DNA from: Lachnospiraceae bacterium
Lineage (GTDB): Bacteria > Bacillota > Clostridia > Lachnospirales > Lachnospiraceae
DNA: 64,000 bases
Direction of reading: 5' to 3'
NCBI GenBank assembly: GCA_024696615.1
Contig: JAILGS010000097.1
Span: 1 to 64,000 of the forward strand
The notes under the pieces were generated by a model, which saw only the letters and a program-made list of their open reading frames with translations, did not search any database and was not told the origin of the DNA. Shown here piece by piece: positions 45,212-54,153 of the stretch. A program made the translations under genes and the position numbers. The stretch's first letter is position 1, and every line of letters begins with the position of its first letter.

Positions 45212-46009
45212 TTAAAATGACACTGCAGCAATGGGAGTATCCGGTCTTGCCACCTGAATTCGAAAATCCTCCGCCTTATATTCGCTTTCACTTTGATTGA
45301 CTTCTAAGCGAACTGTTTCAAAGGCTAAATCCTCATAATTATTATGGGCACTTAGATGTCCTAAAAAGATATGGGAAAGATCCGGATGCAATAACTGATC
45401 TAGTAGCTTTCCACTGCTTTCATTGGACAAATGTCCATTCGCCCCTAAAATCCGTTGCTTTAAATAATATGGATAGGGACCAACTTCCACCATATGAACA
45501 TCATGATTGGATTCCAAAACCAGGGAATTCACACCTTTCATATGTTGAATAATATAATCATCATAATGTCCAAGATCCGTTAGTACTCCGGCCTTCTTGC
45601 ATCCATCGGATACGGTATAGGCACATGGTTCATTGGCATCATGATAAATTCGAAAGGACTGTACTTCTAAATCTCCCACCGGAGTATTGGACTCTCTGGC
45701 AATAACATTAAATAATGCAGGATCCACTTCATCAATCTTGGGAGAATTTAAAATTCCTGCGATGGTTCCAGCTGTAGCATATACAGGGATCTGATATTTT
45801 TTTAATAGGGCTCTAAGCCCACTAATATGATCCGAATGTTCATGGGTAATAAAGATCCCGGATAAATCACTTGGATCCAATTCCAACTGATTTAATCCCT
45901 CTTTCACCCGTTTCATACTGATTCCATCATCCACTAAAATATGGGTATGATCCGAACCAATATAGGTACAATTGCCGCTACTACCACTGGCAATACACAT
46001 CATTCTCAT
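45212..46009 (-). CDS. Metallo-beta-lactamase fold hydrolase (YycJ/WalJ-like)
   Basis: 265 residues. Starts RMMCIASGSSGNCTYIGSD (19 residues), the S-G-S-x-GN pattern of WalJ/YycJ. The zinc site is THEHSDHISGL near 55-65, with LESNHDVHMVE near 165 and LGHLSAHNNYED. Family members have been linked to nuclease activity and cell-wall/replication coordination; the exact substrate is unknown. Confidence 0.9.
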   Translation of the reverse strand: MRMMCIASGSSGNCTYIGSDHTHILVDDGISMKRVKEGLNQLELDPSDLSGIFITHEHSDHISGLRALLKKYQIPVYATAGTIAGILNSPKIDEVDPALFNVIARESNTPVGDLEVQSFRIYHDANEPCAYTVSDGCKKAGVLTDLGHYDDYIIQHMKGVNSLVLESNHDVHMVEVGPYPYYLKQRILGANGHLSNESSGKLLDQLLHPDLSHIFLGHLSAHNNYEDLAFETVRLEVNQSESEYKAEDFRIQVARPDTPIAAVSF

Positions 46010-46029
46010 AAAACTACCTCTACTTCTAT

Positions 46030-48129
46030 CTATTCCCAGGTAATGGTTAATACATCGCCTTCCATAATCGGCTCCGTCTGGGAAACCTTCACACCATTGC
46101 GGGTTAATGTAATATCCCCCTTCGGTGTAGAAAGATCAAAATCATATACTAAAAAGACATCCACAAAGATATACGAAGCTTTTCCGGTTAAGGTAACACT
46201 GGTGGAATTAACAAGGATATGTACATCCTTCGAAAGTACTTTCTCCATAGCACCGGTATCTTCCACCGAATCCGTACTTTCATGCTTCTTACTTTCATGA
46301 TCCGTACTTTCCTTCTTCATTTCTTCGTTCACTTTCTCGTCCCGGTCCGCTAAATAAGTATCATCCTCGCTATCCACATGATAATCCCTGGTATCCACCG
46401 TGAAATTCTCATATACCTTATCATCCAGGGAGGAAAGTACATTATTCACATAGACATCTAAATGCGTAAGATCAATATCTAAAAATTCAAATAACTGCTT
46501 CACCGTATAGAAATTCTCCATGGAAATATCATCCCCGGAGGAAATCTCATAGAATTCCGACTGTAATGTGCCATTCACATAGGCAAATTTTGGACATTCC
46601 ACTTCTTTACCATTCACCATAAAGCGTACCACGGACTGGAATTCTTCCAACTGTCCCACGGTCATCACTGCATTCGCACCACGGGTGGATGGAATTACTT
46701 CAATCTGATCATTCTTATCAATGGAAGCATTCATATTCGCTTCTTTTCCATTGACACGAATCACCGCCGCTTCTCCACTACTACCGCGAGCCATACGATG
46801 CTTTCCGTTCACGGTAAAGGAAAGTCCTTCGCCACGCTTTGGGAATAGGTCATCATTGGGAAATCCTGCCTGTAATAAAGCATCCACAACCGTCAGATGA
46901 TTGTTATCATACATCTTCAGACGACTACCATTCACCGTCACAAAGACAAAGCTATTCTTCTGGGAATAGTAAGTCATACAGATACCCACAGGAGTAACAT
47001 ATAAGGAATCCTTGCTAAAAGCAGTATCTGAAAAATCAATATCCCCCATCACTTCTTCTCCACGAAGAGCCACGCGTTCTGTAGGGATTTTTAAATCTTT
47101 GGCAAGTTTTACCGTATAATCCGGAATCTTTCCACCGCCACCAACGACAAATACTGCACTTACAGGCTTTCCACCATTCAATTCAAGGATCCGGTCCGCC
47201 GTATCCTTACAGATTCGAGATACAATGGAGTCCACAGTGGAACGGATTTCTGCCACATCCACCTTTTGACTAAGTCCCATAATATCCTTAAAACTTACAA
47301 ATCCCTTCTTTTTGGAAGCCCCAAGTTTAATCTTCTCTGCGGTATTAAAATCCACCAGATACTTTTTGGCAACCACTTCCGTAATCTCATCACCTGCGGA
47401 AGGAATCATACCATAGGAGGCAACGCTTCCATCCTTGGTAATACAGATATCCGAAGTACCGGCTCCCACATCGATCAGGGCAATATTTAACAAACGATAC
47501 TGTACTGGAATTGCAACATTGATGGCTGCAATAGGCTCCAAGGTCAGATTGGCCACATTCAGGCCCGCATAGGATACTGCCTCATACAGACCATCCACAA
47601 CTTCTTCCGGTAAGAAGGTGGCAATGAGATCCACACCGATCTTATCCGCCTTATGACCTTCTAAGGAAGTAATTTCATAACCATTTAAATAATATTTGGT
47701 AGGAGTATTTCCTACGCAATAAAACTTAATCTCCGCAGCGCCATTATTAATGATTCCATGAGCCTTCTCCACTCCAAGCATATTTAAGGAATAGATTTCC
47801 TCATCACCAATTCGCACATCGGAACCAACTTCCATCTCTTCATGTACATCCACCGTCTTTAAAACACGACCTGCGGCTGCAATACATACTTCCGTCAGTT
47901 CGCATTCAATCTGACGTTCTAATTGCTGCTTCACATAACGAATGGTATCCCCCACCTTATAGATGTCATGAATCTGACCATCCATCATAGCGCGGGTATC
48001 ATGCTCCTTCTGGGCCATACCAACAATTTTGAATTTATTATGTTCTAATAAGCCAACGATACCAACCACATTTCTGGTACCGATATCAAGGCCAAATACG
48101 AAATCTTGCTTGGAATTCTTCGTAGCCAT
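46030..48129 (-). CDS. Long FtsA/PilM-like actin-fold ATPase with extra C-terminal region
   Basis: 699 residues from the ATG at 48129 (AGGGGG upstream). The first about 380 residues are FtsA-like: GLDIGTRNVVGIVG, SEE/MEVGSDVRIGDEEIYSL (part of the 1C domain), DVGAGTSDICI and VVGGGGKIPDYT. The remaining 320 residues have repeated VNGK/VNGS strands of a beta-grasp type (VTVNGSRLKMYD, FTVNGKHRMARG, FMVNGKEVECP) and a disordered linker near 600-625, ending in a small beta domain. Typical FtsA is about 410 residues, so this is a family with extra domains. A role in envelope or pilus/cell division is inferred. Confidence 0.8.
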   Translation of the reverse strand: MATKNSKQDFVFGLDIGTRNVVGIVGLLEHNKFKIVGMAQKEHDTRAMMDGQIHDIYKVGDTIRYVKQQLERQIECELTEVCIAAAGRVLKTVDVHEEMEVGSDVRIGDEEIYSLNMLGVEKAHGIINNGAAEIKFYCVGNTPTKYYLNGYEITSLEGHKADKIGVDLIATFLPEEVVDGLYEAVSYAGLNVANLTLEPIAAINVAIPVQYRLLNIALIDVGAGTSDICITKDGSVASYGMIPSAGDEITEVVAKKYLVDFNTAEKIKLGASKKKGFVSFKDIMGLSQKVDVAEIRSTVDSIVSRICKDTADRILELNGGKPVSAVFVVGGGGKIPDYTVKLAKDLKIPTERVALRGEEVMGDIDFSDTAFSKDSLYVTPVGICMTYYSQKNSFVFVTVNGSRLKMYDNNHLTVVDALLQAGFPNDDLFPKRGEGLSFTVNGKHRMARGSSGEAAVIRVNGKEANMNASIDKNDQIEVIPSTRGANAVMTVGQLEEFQSVVRFMVNGKEVECPKFAYVNGTLQSEFYEISSGDDISMENFYTVKQLFEFLDIDLTHLDVYVNNVLSSLDDKVYENFTVDTRDYHVDSEDDTYLADRDEKVNEEMKKESTDHESKKHESTDSVEDTGAMEKVLSKDVHILVNSTSVTLTGKASYIFVDVFLVYDFDLSTPKGDITLTRNGVKVSQTEPIMEGDVLTITWE

Positions 48130-48174
48130 GATTACCCCCTGCATTTAGAATATATAGTATTTCCCGTACATTTA

Positions 48175-48203
48175 AGAATACCACATTTTGATTGTTATGC
48201 CAA
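48175..48203 (-). promoter_or_regulatory. Promoter for the FtsA-like gene
   Basis: On the minus strand TTGGCA (48198-48203), 17-base spacer, TATTCT (48175-48180) preceded by TGG. The -35 is in the loop of a 9-bp hairpin at the end of coaE. Confidence 0.5.
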
Positions 48204-48211
48204 TAACAATC
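48190..48211 (-). other. 9-bp perfect hairpin at the 3' end of coaE
   Basis: 48190-48198 pairs exactly with 48203-48211, four-base loop. It spans the coaE stop codon. There is no T-run after it, so it may protect the mRNA end but is not a good terminator. Confidence 0.6.
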
Positions 48212-48782
48212 TCAGTTGTTTCGCCGTCTCTTCAAGGCTTTGGCTATTATCAATCACATGATCGGCATGACTTTTAAAAAATTCTTCCGACTGTTGGGAA
48301 GCCATCATATCCGTCATTCGCTCATTGCTGTAACCACGCTGTTTTTGCAATCTTTCCCTGCGAGAAGCTTCATCCGCATAGATATACCATACCTCATCAC
48401 AGAAGGTATCATAATGCACTTCATACAGAATGGCCGTTTCAAGAAAATAGTACTCCACCCGTCCTTCAATCCGCTTCTTAGTTAAATCCGCAATGATTTC
48501 ATCCCGAACTGCCGGATGCACAATACTATTTAACACCATGCGCTTTTTCGGATCCTGAAATACGATGGAGGCAAGCTTTGGCCGATCAATTTCCCCCTCC
48601 GGGGTCAAAATATCATCCCCAAAGATGAGTACCACCTCTTCAAAACATTTGTTACCGGGCTCCATCACCCGTTTTCCCACATCATCACTTCGCACAATGG
48701 CACAGGGATAATGTTTTTCAAGATAGTCGAGGACTGTGGATTTCCCACAGCCCACGCCACCAGTAATTCCGATTACTTTCAT
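48195..48782 (-). CDS. coaE: Dephospho-CoA kinase
   Basis: 195 residues. P-loop GITGGVGCGKSTVLDYL at 5-21, RSDDVGKRVMEPG, and the lid with RRERLQKQRGYSNE. Last step of coenzyme A synthesis. Follows polA by 12 bp; polA-coaE is a common order in Firmicutes. Confidence 0.96.
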   Translation of the reverse strand: MKVIGITGGVGCGKSTVLDYLEKHYPCAIVRSDDVGKRVMEPGNKCFEEVVLIFGDDILTPEGEIDRPKLASIVFQDPKKRMVLNSIVHPAVRDEIIADLTKKRIEGRVEYYFLETAILYEVHYDTFCDEVWYIYADEASRRERLQKQRGYSNERMTDMMASQQSEEFFKSHADHVIDNSQSLEETAKQLRLLLA

Positions 48783-48794
48783 CTTTTTCTTCCT

Positions 48795-51416
48795 CTACTT
48801 GGCATCATACCAATCCTTAGCCGTGTGCATATCCACTTCCAGGGGAACGGATAACTGATCCACGGATTGCATGCATTCCCGAAGTACCTTGGCTACAGCC
48901 TGGGCATCCTCCTTATGGGTTTCAATCATCAATTCATCATGTACCTGAAGCACAATGCGGGCACGCAAATTCTTTTCTTTTAAGGCATAGAATACGGAAA
49001 TCATGGCCTTTTTCATTAAATCCGCAGCCGTACCCTGAATCGGAGAATTCATGGCAATGCGTTCTCCAAAGGAGCGCTGCATAAAATTACTTGAAGAAAG
49101 TTCAGGAATTGGGCGCCGTCTTCCATACATGGTGGTAACATAACCCTGCTTCTTTCCTTCTTCCACAAGCCCTTTTAAATATCCCTGAATGCCGGGGAAG
49201 GTTTCAAAATACTGAGTAATAAAATCCTGAGCTTCCTTTCTGGAAACATTCAGATCCTGACTTAGTCCAAAAGCGCTAATACCATAGACAATACCAAAGT
49301 TTACGGCCTTCGCATTGCGACGAAGGTTGGAATCCACTTTTTCTAGCGGAACGCCAAAGACCTTACTTGCAGTGATGGCATGAATATCCGAAGCCGTATT
49401 GTAAGCCTCAATTAAATTCTTGTCCCCGGACAAATGTGCCAAAAGCCTAAGCTCAATCTGGGAATAATCTGCATCCACATAGACATAGTCCTCTTCTGGA
49501 ATAAAGCATTTACGGATCTGTCTTCCTAATTCCATACGAACCGGAATATTTTGAAGATTCGGATCCGTAGAGCTGATTCGTCCCGTAGCTGTAATGGTCT
49601 GCTGGAAGGTACTGTGGATTCGTCCATCCTCCCCAATAAAGGAAGCTAATCCATCCGCATAGGTGGACTTTAATTTTGCAAGCTGACGATATTCCAAAAT
49701 CGCAGGAATGATTGGATGATCATTCTTGATCTTTTCCAATGCTTCCGCAGATGTAGAATATCCGGTCTTGGTCTTCTTTCCACCCTGCAGTCCCATTTTC
49801 TCAAAAAGGATTTCTCCAAGCTGCTTCGGAGAATTTAAATTAAAGGACTCCCCAGCATAACCAATGATTTCTTCTTCCAGGGTTAAAATCCGTTCTTCTA
49901 ATCGCTTTCCATAGGCTTCTAATTCGTCTTTTTGAACCTTCATCCCCGCCTGTTCCATCTCTAATAACACTGCAACCAGTGGCATTTCAATGTCTTCATA
50001 GAGGGACTTCATAGAAGTCTTTTCTAATTCTTCTAAAATCGCTCCATAGGAAAGTCTGGCATAATGAGCGGATAACCACGCCACATCATAAAGATAGGTA
50101 TCAGGCGCATTCTTCTTTAATTCCGCCATGGAAGGAATGATTTCTTGCAGATAATCCCTGGCAAGATCATCATAGGAATAGGTATCCTTTAATGGATTCA
50201 AAAGATAGGCTGCAATTCCAAGATCCTTCACATGGGAAAGTTCCTTGTTTAATAAAGAATTCTTCCATAACAAAAGCAGTTTCTTTCCCTGTAAGCATAG
50301 TAAAGTCAGATCGTCCAATCGTTCCCGTAGGGAGGACGCAATCACATCCATGGTTACAAAATTGCAACATGGAAGATCCGTTAATCCCTCCGGCGTAGAA
50401 ACAATCACGCCTTCCCTGCCATCCTCTAATTGATACAGGGAAATACCCACTTGACCGGAAAGCTTGTCAAGATAAGAAAGCACCTCCTGAAAATCCGTAA
50501 GAACTGTCACCGAATTTCGCAGTGCATCCACATCCGTGGACTTGGTTACATCCTTTTCAAAATGCTTTAAGATACTTTTTAATTCCAGTCGCTTAAATAG
50601 ATCATAGGCTTCCTTGGTAAAAATATTCTCTACCTTCGCCTCTTGAAAATCATATTCCACCGGTGCATCCGTATGAATGGTAGCTAAGCGCTTACTTAAT
50701 TCCACAATTTCACGATTTTCCGTTAAGGACTTATTGGCCTTTGGTGGCTTTACTTCCTCCAAATGCTCATAGACTCCTTCCACGGAATGATAGGTGGTAA
50801 TAATGGCAGTAGCAGTCTTTTCTCCAATGCCCGGTGCACCAGGAATATTATCCGCCGTATCTCCCATCAGCGCCTTAAGATCAATAAATTCTTTAGGAGT
50901 AACGCCATAAGTAGCAAGTACATCCTTCGCATAATAATTTTCAATCTCGGTACCGGTCTTCTTGGTCTTTGGAATACGAATTAATACCTTCTCAGTCGCA
51001 AGCTGTAACAGATCCCGGTCCCCGGAAAGAATGGTAACATCCATTCCTTCCCGTTCTCCCATGCCAGCTAAAGTTCCCAACAAATCATCCGCCTCATACC
51101 CAGGCATCTCTATCACTCGAATCCCCATTGCTCGTAATACATCCTTCATGAGGGGAACTTGTTCATGTAACTCTGCTGGCATTGGTTTACGGGTTCCTTT
51201 ATAAGCCGTATACATCTGATGTCGGAAGGTAGGTTCCTTGCGGTCAAATGCCACCGTAAGATAATCCGCTTTCTCTTCCTCTAAGATTTTTAACATGATG
51301 TTAATAAATCCATATACCGCATTGGTATGCAATCCTTCCGAATTGGTAAGATCCGGAAGACCATAAAAAGCACGATTTAAAATACTATGTCCATCGATTA
51401 AGAGTAATTTTGCCAT
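48795..51416 (-). CDS. polA: DNA polymerase I
   Basis: 873 residues from the ATG at 51416 (GAGG upstream; TTG two codons before is the alternative). 5'-3' exonuclease domain (1-290: LLLIDGHSILNRAF, DRKEPTFRH, GDTADNIPGAPGIGEKTA). The 3'-5' exonuclease region (about 300-460) lacks the usual acidic residues, as in many Firmicutes. Polymerase domain: VYVDADYSQIELRLLAHLSG (20 residues; motif A), RRNAKAVNFGIVYGIS (motif B), LQVHDELMIE (motif C). Confidence 0.97.
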   Translation of the reverse strand: MAKLLLIDGHSILNRAFYGLPDLTNSEGLHTNAVYGFINIMLKILEEEKADYLTVAFDRKEPTFRHQMYTAYKGTRKPMPAELHEQVPLMKDVLRAMGIRVIEMPGYEADDLLGTLAGMGEREGMDVTILSGDRDLLQLATEKVLIRIPKTKKTGTEIENYYAKDVLATYGVTPKEFIDLKALMGDTADNIPGAPGIGEKTATAIITTYHSVEGVYEHLEEVKPPKANKSLTENREIVELSKRLATIHTDAPVEYDFQEAKVENIFTKEAYDLFKRLELKSILKHFEKDVTKSTDVDALRNSVTVLTDFQEVLSYLDKLSGQVGISLYQLEDGREGVIVSTPEGLTDLPCCNFVTMDVIASSLRERLDDLTLLCLQGKKLLLLWKNSLLNKELSHVKDLGIAAYLLNPLKDTYSYDDLARDYLQEIIPSMAELKKNAPDTYLYDVAWLSAHYARLSYGAILEELEKTSMKSLYEDIEMPLVAVLLEMEQAGMKVQKDELEAYGKRLEERILTLEEEIIGYAGESFNLNSPKQLGEILFEKMGLQGGKKTKTGYSTSAEALEKIKNDHPIIPAILEYRQLAKLKSTYADGLASFIGEDGRIHSTFQQTITATGRISSTDPNLQNIPVRMELGRQIRKCFIPEEDYVYVDADYSQIELRLLAHLSGDKNLIEAYNTASDIHAITASKVFGVPLEKVDSNLRRNAKAVNFGIVYGISAFGLSQDLNVSRKEAQDFITQYFETFPGIQGYLKGLVEEGKKQGYVTTMYGRRRPIPELSSSNFMQRSFGERIAMNSPIQGTAADLMKKAMISVFYALKEKNLRARIVLQVHDELMIETHKEDAQAVAKVLRECMQSVDQLSVPLEVDMHTAKDWYDAK

Positions 51417-51484
51417 GTTCAAACCTCATTTTTTCATAAAATACACACTTTCTTTATTCTACTACAAAATGCGCTTTTTTTCAC

Positions 51485-52000
51485 TTACTTTTGGGTAAGT
51501 AGCACGGTTTTTGCAAGGCTTACCCGCCGCCTTAAAAAAATCATTCCCTGAATTTCTAATTCCACCTTCACATATACGCCGGGGGCGTTTATCAAAACCC
51601 CATTGGGGCTTTTTTCCCCAGTAGCTTGTGGATAGACGATGCATTCAGCGATTTCAAGGTGCTTGAGAGAATTAGGGAATTTCTCATGCATATTATCTAG
51701 GAGCAAATGTTCCATCCGCTCTTTGGTAATCTCAGGGCGAATCATAAGACTTGCTTCCTGAAACATCTTCTCAAAATCCACTCCATCCTCATCTTCCACT
51801 AAACTCATGGATTGAATGATGGCATCATAATCGGGAGTAATTCCCATAATTTCAGAAGCTTCCATGGTATCATGCAGTACCTCATACATATTCATCACTA
51901 TTCGATTGTCAAGGAGCATTGCGGACACAAAACTAATCATGCCCAGACATAGAAAAATCAATCCATACTGCACTTTGCCATGGTTATCCAAGGCCCTCAT
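51485..52000 (-). CDS. Membrane-anchored pseudopilin/TadE-like protein of the Tad locus
   Basis: 171 residues, not firmly recognised. One hydrophobic segment near 10-30 with a positively charged start, then a soluble part rich in Met, Glu and Ile. Overlaps the upstream gene by ATGA, so it is coupled with the Tad pilus genes. Likely a minor pilin or assembly factor by position. The 62-bp gap to polA holds no terminator I can support. Confidence 0.6.
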   Translation of the reverse strand: MRALDNHGKVQYGLIFLCLGMISFVSAMLLDNRIVMNMYEVLHDTMEASEIMGITPDYDAIIQSMSLVEDEDGVDFEKMFQEASLMIRPEITKERMEHLLLDNMHEKFPNSLKHLEIAECIVYPQATGEKSPNGVLINAPGVYVKVELEIQGMIFLRRRVSLAKTVLLTQK

Positions 52001-52446
52001 GTAAGTGCCAGTGCACTTTTACAAATTTCCACCGTGGAACAATACCGCAGCTTTCCTGCAGGATTCTCCTTGAAAAGTGTGATTCCCTCCCAGGGAATCT
52101 GTGCACGAATCACTAGATATAAGGGATCTCCATAGGAAATTCCTGGATCCTCCCAAGTGGTACCAGTAAAATCCATCTGGGAAATATCCAGTCCCAGAGC
52201 ACTGGCTTCTTTTAGAAACTCCTGTTGATCCTCCCGGGTTAATCCATCCGTGGAGGACATCTTTAGAAGAAGTTTCTGGGATAAGTTTTCCAACCCATTT
52301 AACCGGTTACAATACTGTAACCAGTACATACTTTGAAGAAAGATCAGGGCAGTTAATACCACTAAAAACACTAGTGGGAAAAGATCTAAAGCCCCATGAC
52401 TTCCTTCTTCTTTTCGAAAGAATAATTGAAGTTTTTTCATACGCAT
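51997..52446 (-). CDS. Membrane-anchored TadE-like/pseudopilin protein
   Basis: 149 residues. Basic start MRMKKLQLFFRKEEGSHGALDLF, then hydrophobic LVFLVVLTALIFLQSMYWL at about 25-44. The GSHGALDLF part looks like a prepilin-type or TadE-type site (G before a hydrophobic helix). The rest is soluble. Short gap to the Flp1-like gene. Function inferred from locus. Confidence 0.6.
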   Translation of the reverse strand: MRMKKLQLFFRKEEGSHGALDLFPLVFLVVLTALIFLQSMYWLQYCNRLNGLENLSQKLLLKMSSTDGLTREDQQEFLKEASALGLDISQMDFTGTTWEDPGISYGDPLYLVIRAQIPWEGITLFKENPAGKLRYCSTVEICKSALALT

Positions 52447-52455
52447 TTTTCGTGC

Positions 52456-52692
52456 CTAAAACCACAGAATACAACCCGTGGCTGTCGATGCAGAAGGACT
52501 CATGGTTTCTGCATTAAAATTACTGGCAATGAATGTATTACAATATTCAAATACATTCTCCGCCATTCCCACAATCTGGGTTTTAAATAGCATTACCATG
52601 GACAGTGCAATGACAATTAAGAGCACTTCAACCAAAACCTCCTTTCCTCCATGATTTTTTCTGAGCATTAATTCTTTCATGCTCTCCTTCAT
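52456..52692 (-). CDS. Flp1-like prepilin
   Basis: 78 residues from the ATG at 52692, eight bases after a perfect GGAGG; a GTG three codons earlier is possible. Pattern: short basic leader MKESMKELMLRKNHGG, then KEVLVEVLLIVIALSMVMLF, a processing site followed by Glu and a long hydrophobic helix, then a short tail ending in a Cys (TGCILWF). This fits the Flp1_like pilin family of Clostridia. It should be processed by the prepilin peptidase at 55437. Confidence 0.78.
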   Translation of the reverse strand: MKESMKELMLRKNHGGKEVLVEVLLIVIALSMVMLFKTQIVGMAENVFEYCNTFIASNFNAETMSPSASTATGCILWF

Positions 52693-52778
52693 AGGGGTCA
52701 CCTCCTTTAAAAAATATTTATCCTAACAGGAAAAATATGAATGCCTCCATCCATCCCTTCCCTGATAGTATTCCTTCC

Positions 52779-53456
52779 TTACTCCCAACCAGCAAAGACA
52801 CCCTGAAATTCCATCAGGGAACAAAAAATTGCAATGGCTAGAATTCCTAACATAAAAAACACCTGAATGAGTGCCACCTTGCGTTCACAACGATGTTCTA
52901 GTTTGATATGAATCGCTCGTTCCACATCCTTTACCTGTTCAAATGCTGCCTCTAATTGATTCACCATATATCCACTTTCTAAGGACTGCTTTAAAATGAT
53001 CACCAGAGCATCAATATGGGGATTATCAAATTTCTCCCCAAAATCATCCAAAACCTCCTTCACATCCTTACAGGCATAGATTTCTGAAAGAAGTTCCTCC
53101 ACTCCCTGTTTTAATCTTTTATGCGTGATATAGTGACTGCACTCTTCTAAGGCATCCACCACAAACACTCCTGCATGAATTTCGATCTTTAGCATCTCGA
53201 AAAGCTTCTGTAAGTCCCGTAACATGGCATCATTATCCGAAGCATCGGAAAGTCTTAATACTAGATGGGGAAAGAAAAGTCCACCGACAAAACTAAGTAA
53301 GGTAAGGGGCATACTTCCTCCAAAAATCACCACAAAACTTACCAATAATGCAGCACTGATTCCGCAAAAAAGTACATACCCCATGGTACTTGGCACAAAG
53401 CCAAGCAAATATTCGCAACCCTTGGCCTTTAAAAAATGTTCCACGCGCTCTTCCAT
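52779..53456 (-). CDS. Tad pilus platform protein TadC-like
   Basis: 225 residues. Two N-terminal membrane segments (about 27-46 and 52-66), a helical cytoplasmic T2SS-F domain (LFEMLKIEIHAGVFVVDALEECSHY; core LKIEIHAGVFVVDALEE) and one C-terminal segment near 200-219. TadC and TadB form the inner membrane platform for the pilus. Confidence 0.75.
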   Translation of the reverse strand: MEERVEHFLKAKGCEYLLGFVPSTMGYVLFCGISAALLVSFVVIFGGSMPLTLLSFVGGLFFPHLVLRLSDASDNDAMLRDLQKLFEMLKIEIHAGVFVVDALEECSHYITHKRLKQGVEELLSEIYACKDVKEVLDDFGEKFDNPHIDALVIILKQSLESGYMVNQLEAAFEQVKDVERAIHIKLEHRCERKVALIQVFFMLGILAIAIFCSLMEFQGVFAGWE

Positions 53457-53517
53457 TCCAACACCTCCTTTAAAACGTCATTTCCACCAATCCTCCCCTT
53501 CTTCCTACCCATGTTCA

Positions 53518-54153
53518 TTACCACTCCTCCTTGACAAATACTGTAACGATGGTAATTCCAATCATAAGGGCACAATATCCAAGAATCCCCCAGCCAATAT
53601 AGGAAGAAGTCAAGGTTTCCCATAGGGGCTTACTTAAAAAGTCATTTAGCATATAGATGACTAACCCTCCTCCAAGTCCCAGGGCCAATACATCCACCCT
53701 GGCACTATTCACAATGGCCATGCAGGTATGCTTCGAAGAAAGGTATTCTTCCACACTCTCTCGCAGGTCCCCAATCACTTCCCCATAATTACAGTCATGT
53801 TCCGAGCAAATCTTTAATGCCTGGATCACATCAAAAAGCTTCGTATGAGAAAGGCGATGTAGAAGGGTTTCATAGGCTTCGTCCGAATTTCCTCCAAGTC
53901 TTGCTTCCAACATAAACTCTTCTAAGATTCCATGAAGTGGATCCTTTAAATATTGATTGACCCGGTCCAAAATATGAATCAAATCATCCTCCAACCCGGA
54001 AAAGCTATCGATGAGATTGATAAACATTAACATCTGCGCTTCTAAGGCCTTCTTATTCCCATATCTTCTTCCAATCATCTTTAGGTTTGATTTTGTATTC
54101 TGCTTTGGTTTTAATTTTTGTTGTCTCTTTGATTTTGGCTTTTGCTTCTTCAT
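53518..54153 (-). CDS. Tad pilus platform protein TadB-like
   Basis: 211 residues. N-terminal 27 residues are almost pure Lys/Gln/Pro/Ser (KKQKPKSKRQQKLKPKQ). Then a helical T2SS-F domain (KALEAQMLMFINLIDSFSG near 34-52) and two membrane segments near 155-175 and 183-205. Shorter than classical TadB (about 300), with no N-terminal membrane pair. Starts just after the CpaF gene (overlap of 4 bases). Confidence 0.7.
   Translation of the reverse strand: MKKQKPKSKRQQKLKPKQNTKSNLKMIGRRYGNKKALEAQMLMFINLIDSFSGLEDDLIHILDRVNQYLKDPLHGILEEFMLEARLGGNSDEAYETLLHRLSHTKLFDVIQALKICSEHDCNYGEVIGDLRESVEEYLSSKHTCMAIVNSARVDVLALGLGGGLVIYMLNDFLSKPLWETLTSSYIGWGILGYCALMIGITIVTVFVKEEW

Noticed and set aside
51423..51484. 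Promoter for polA
   Set aside because: A TAGAAT-like -10 is present but the -35 is poor; not enough to call.
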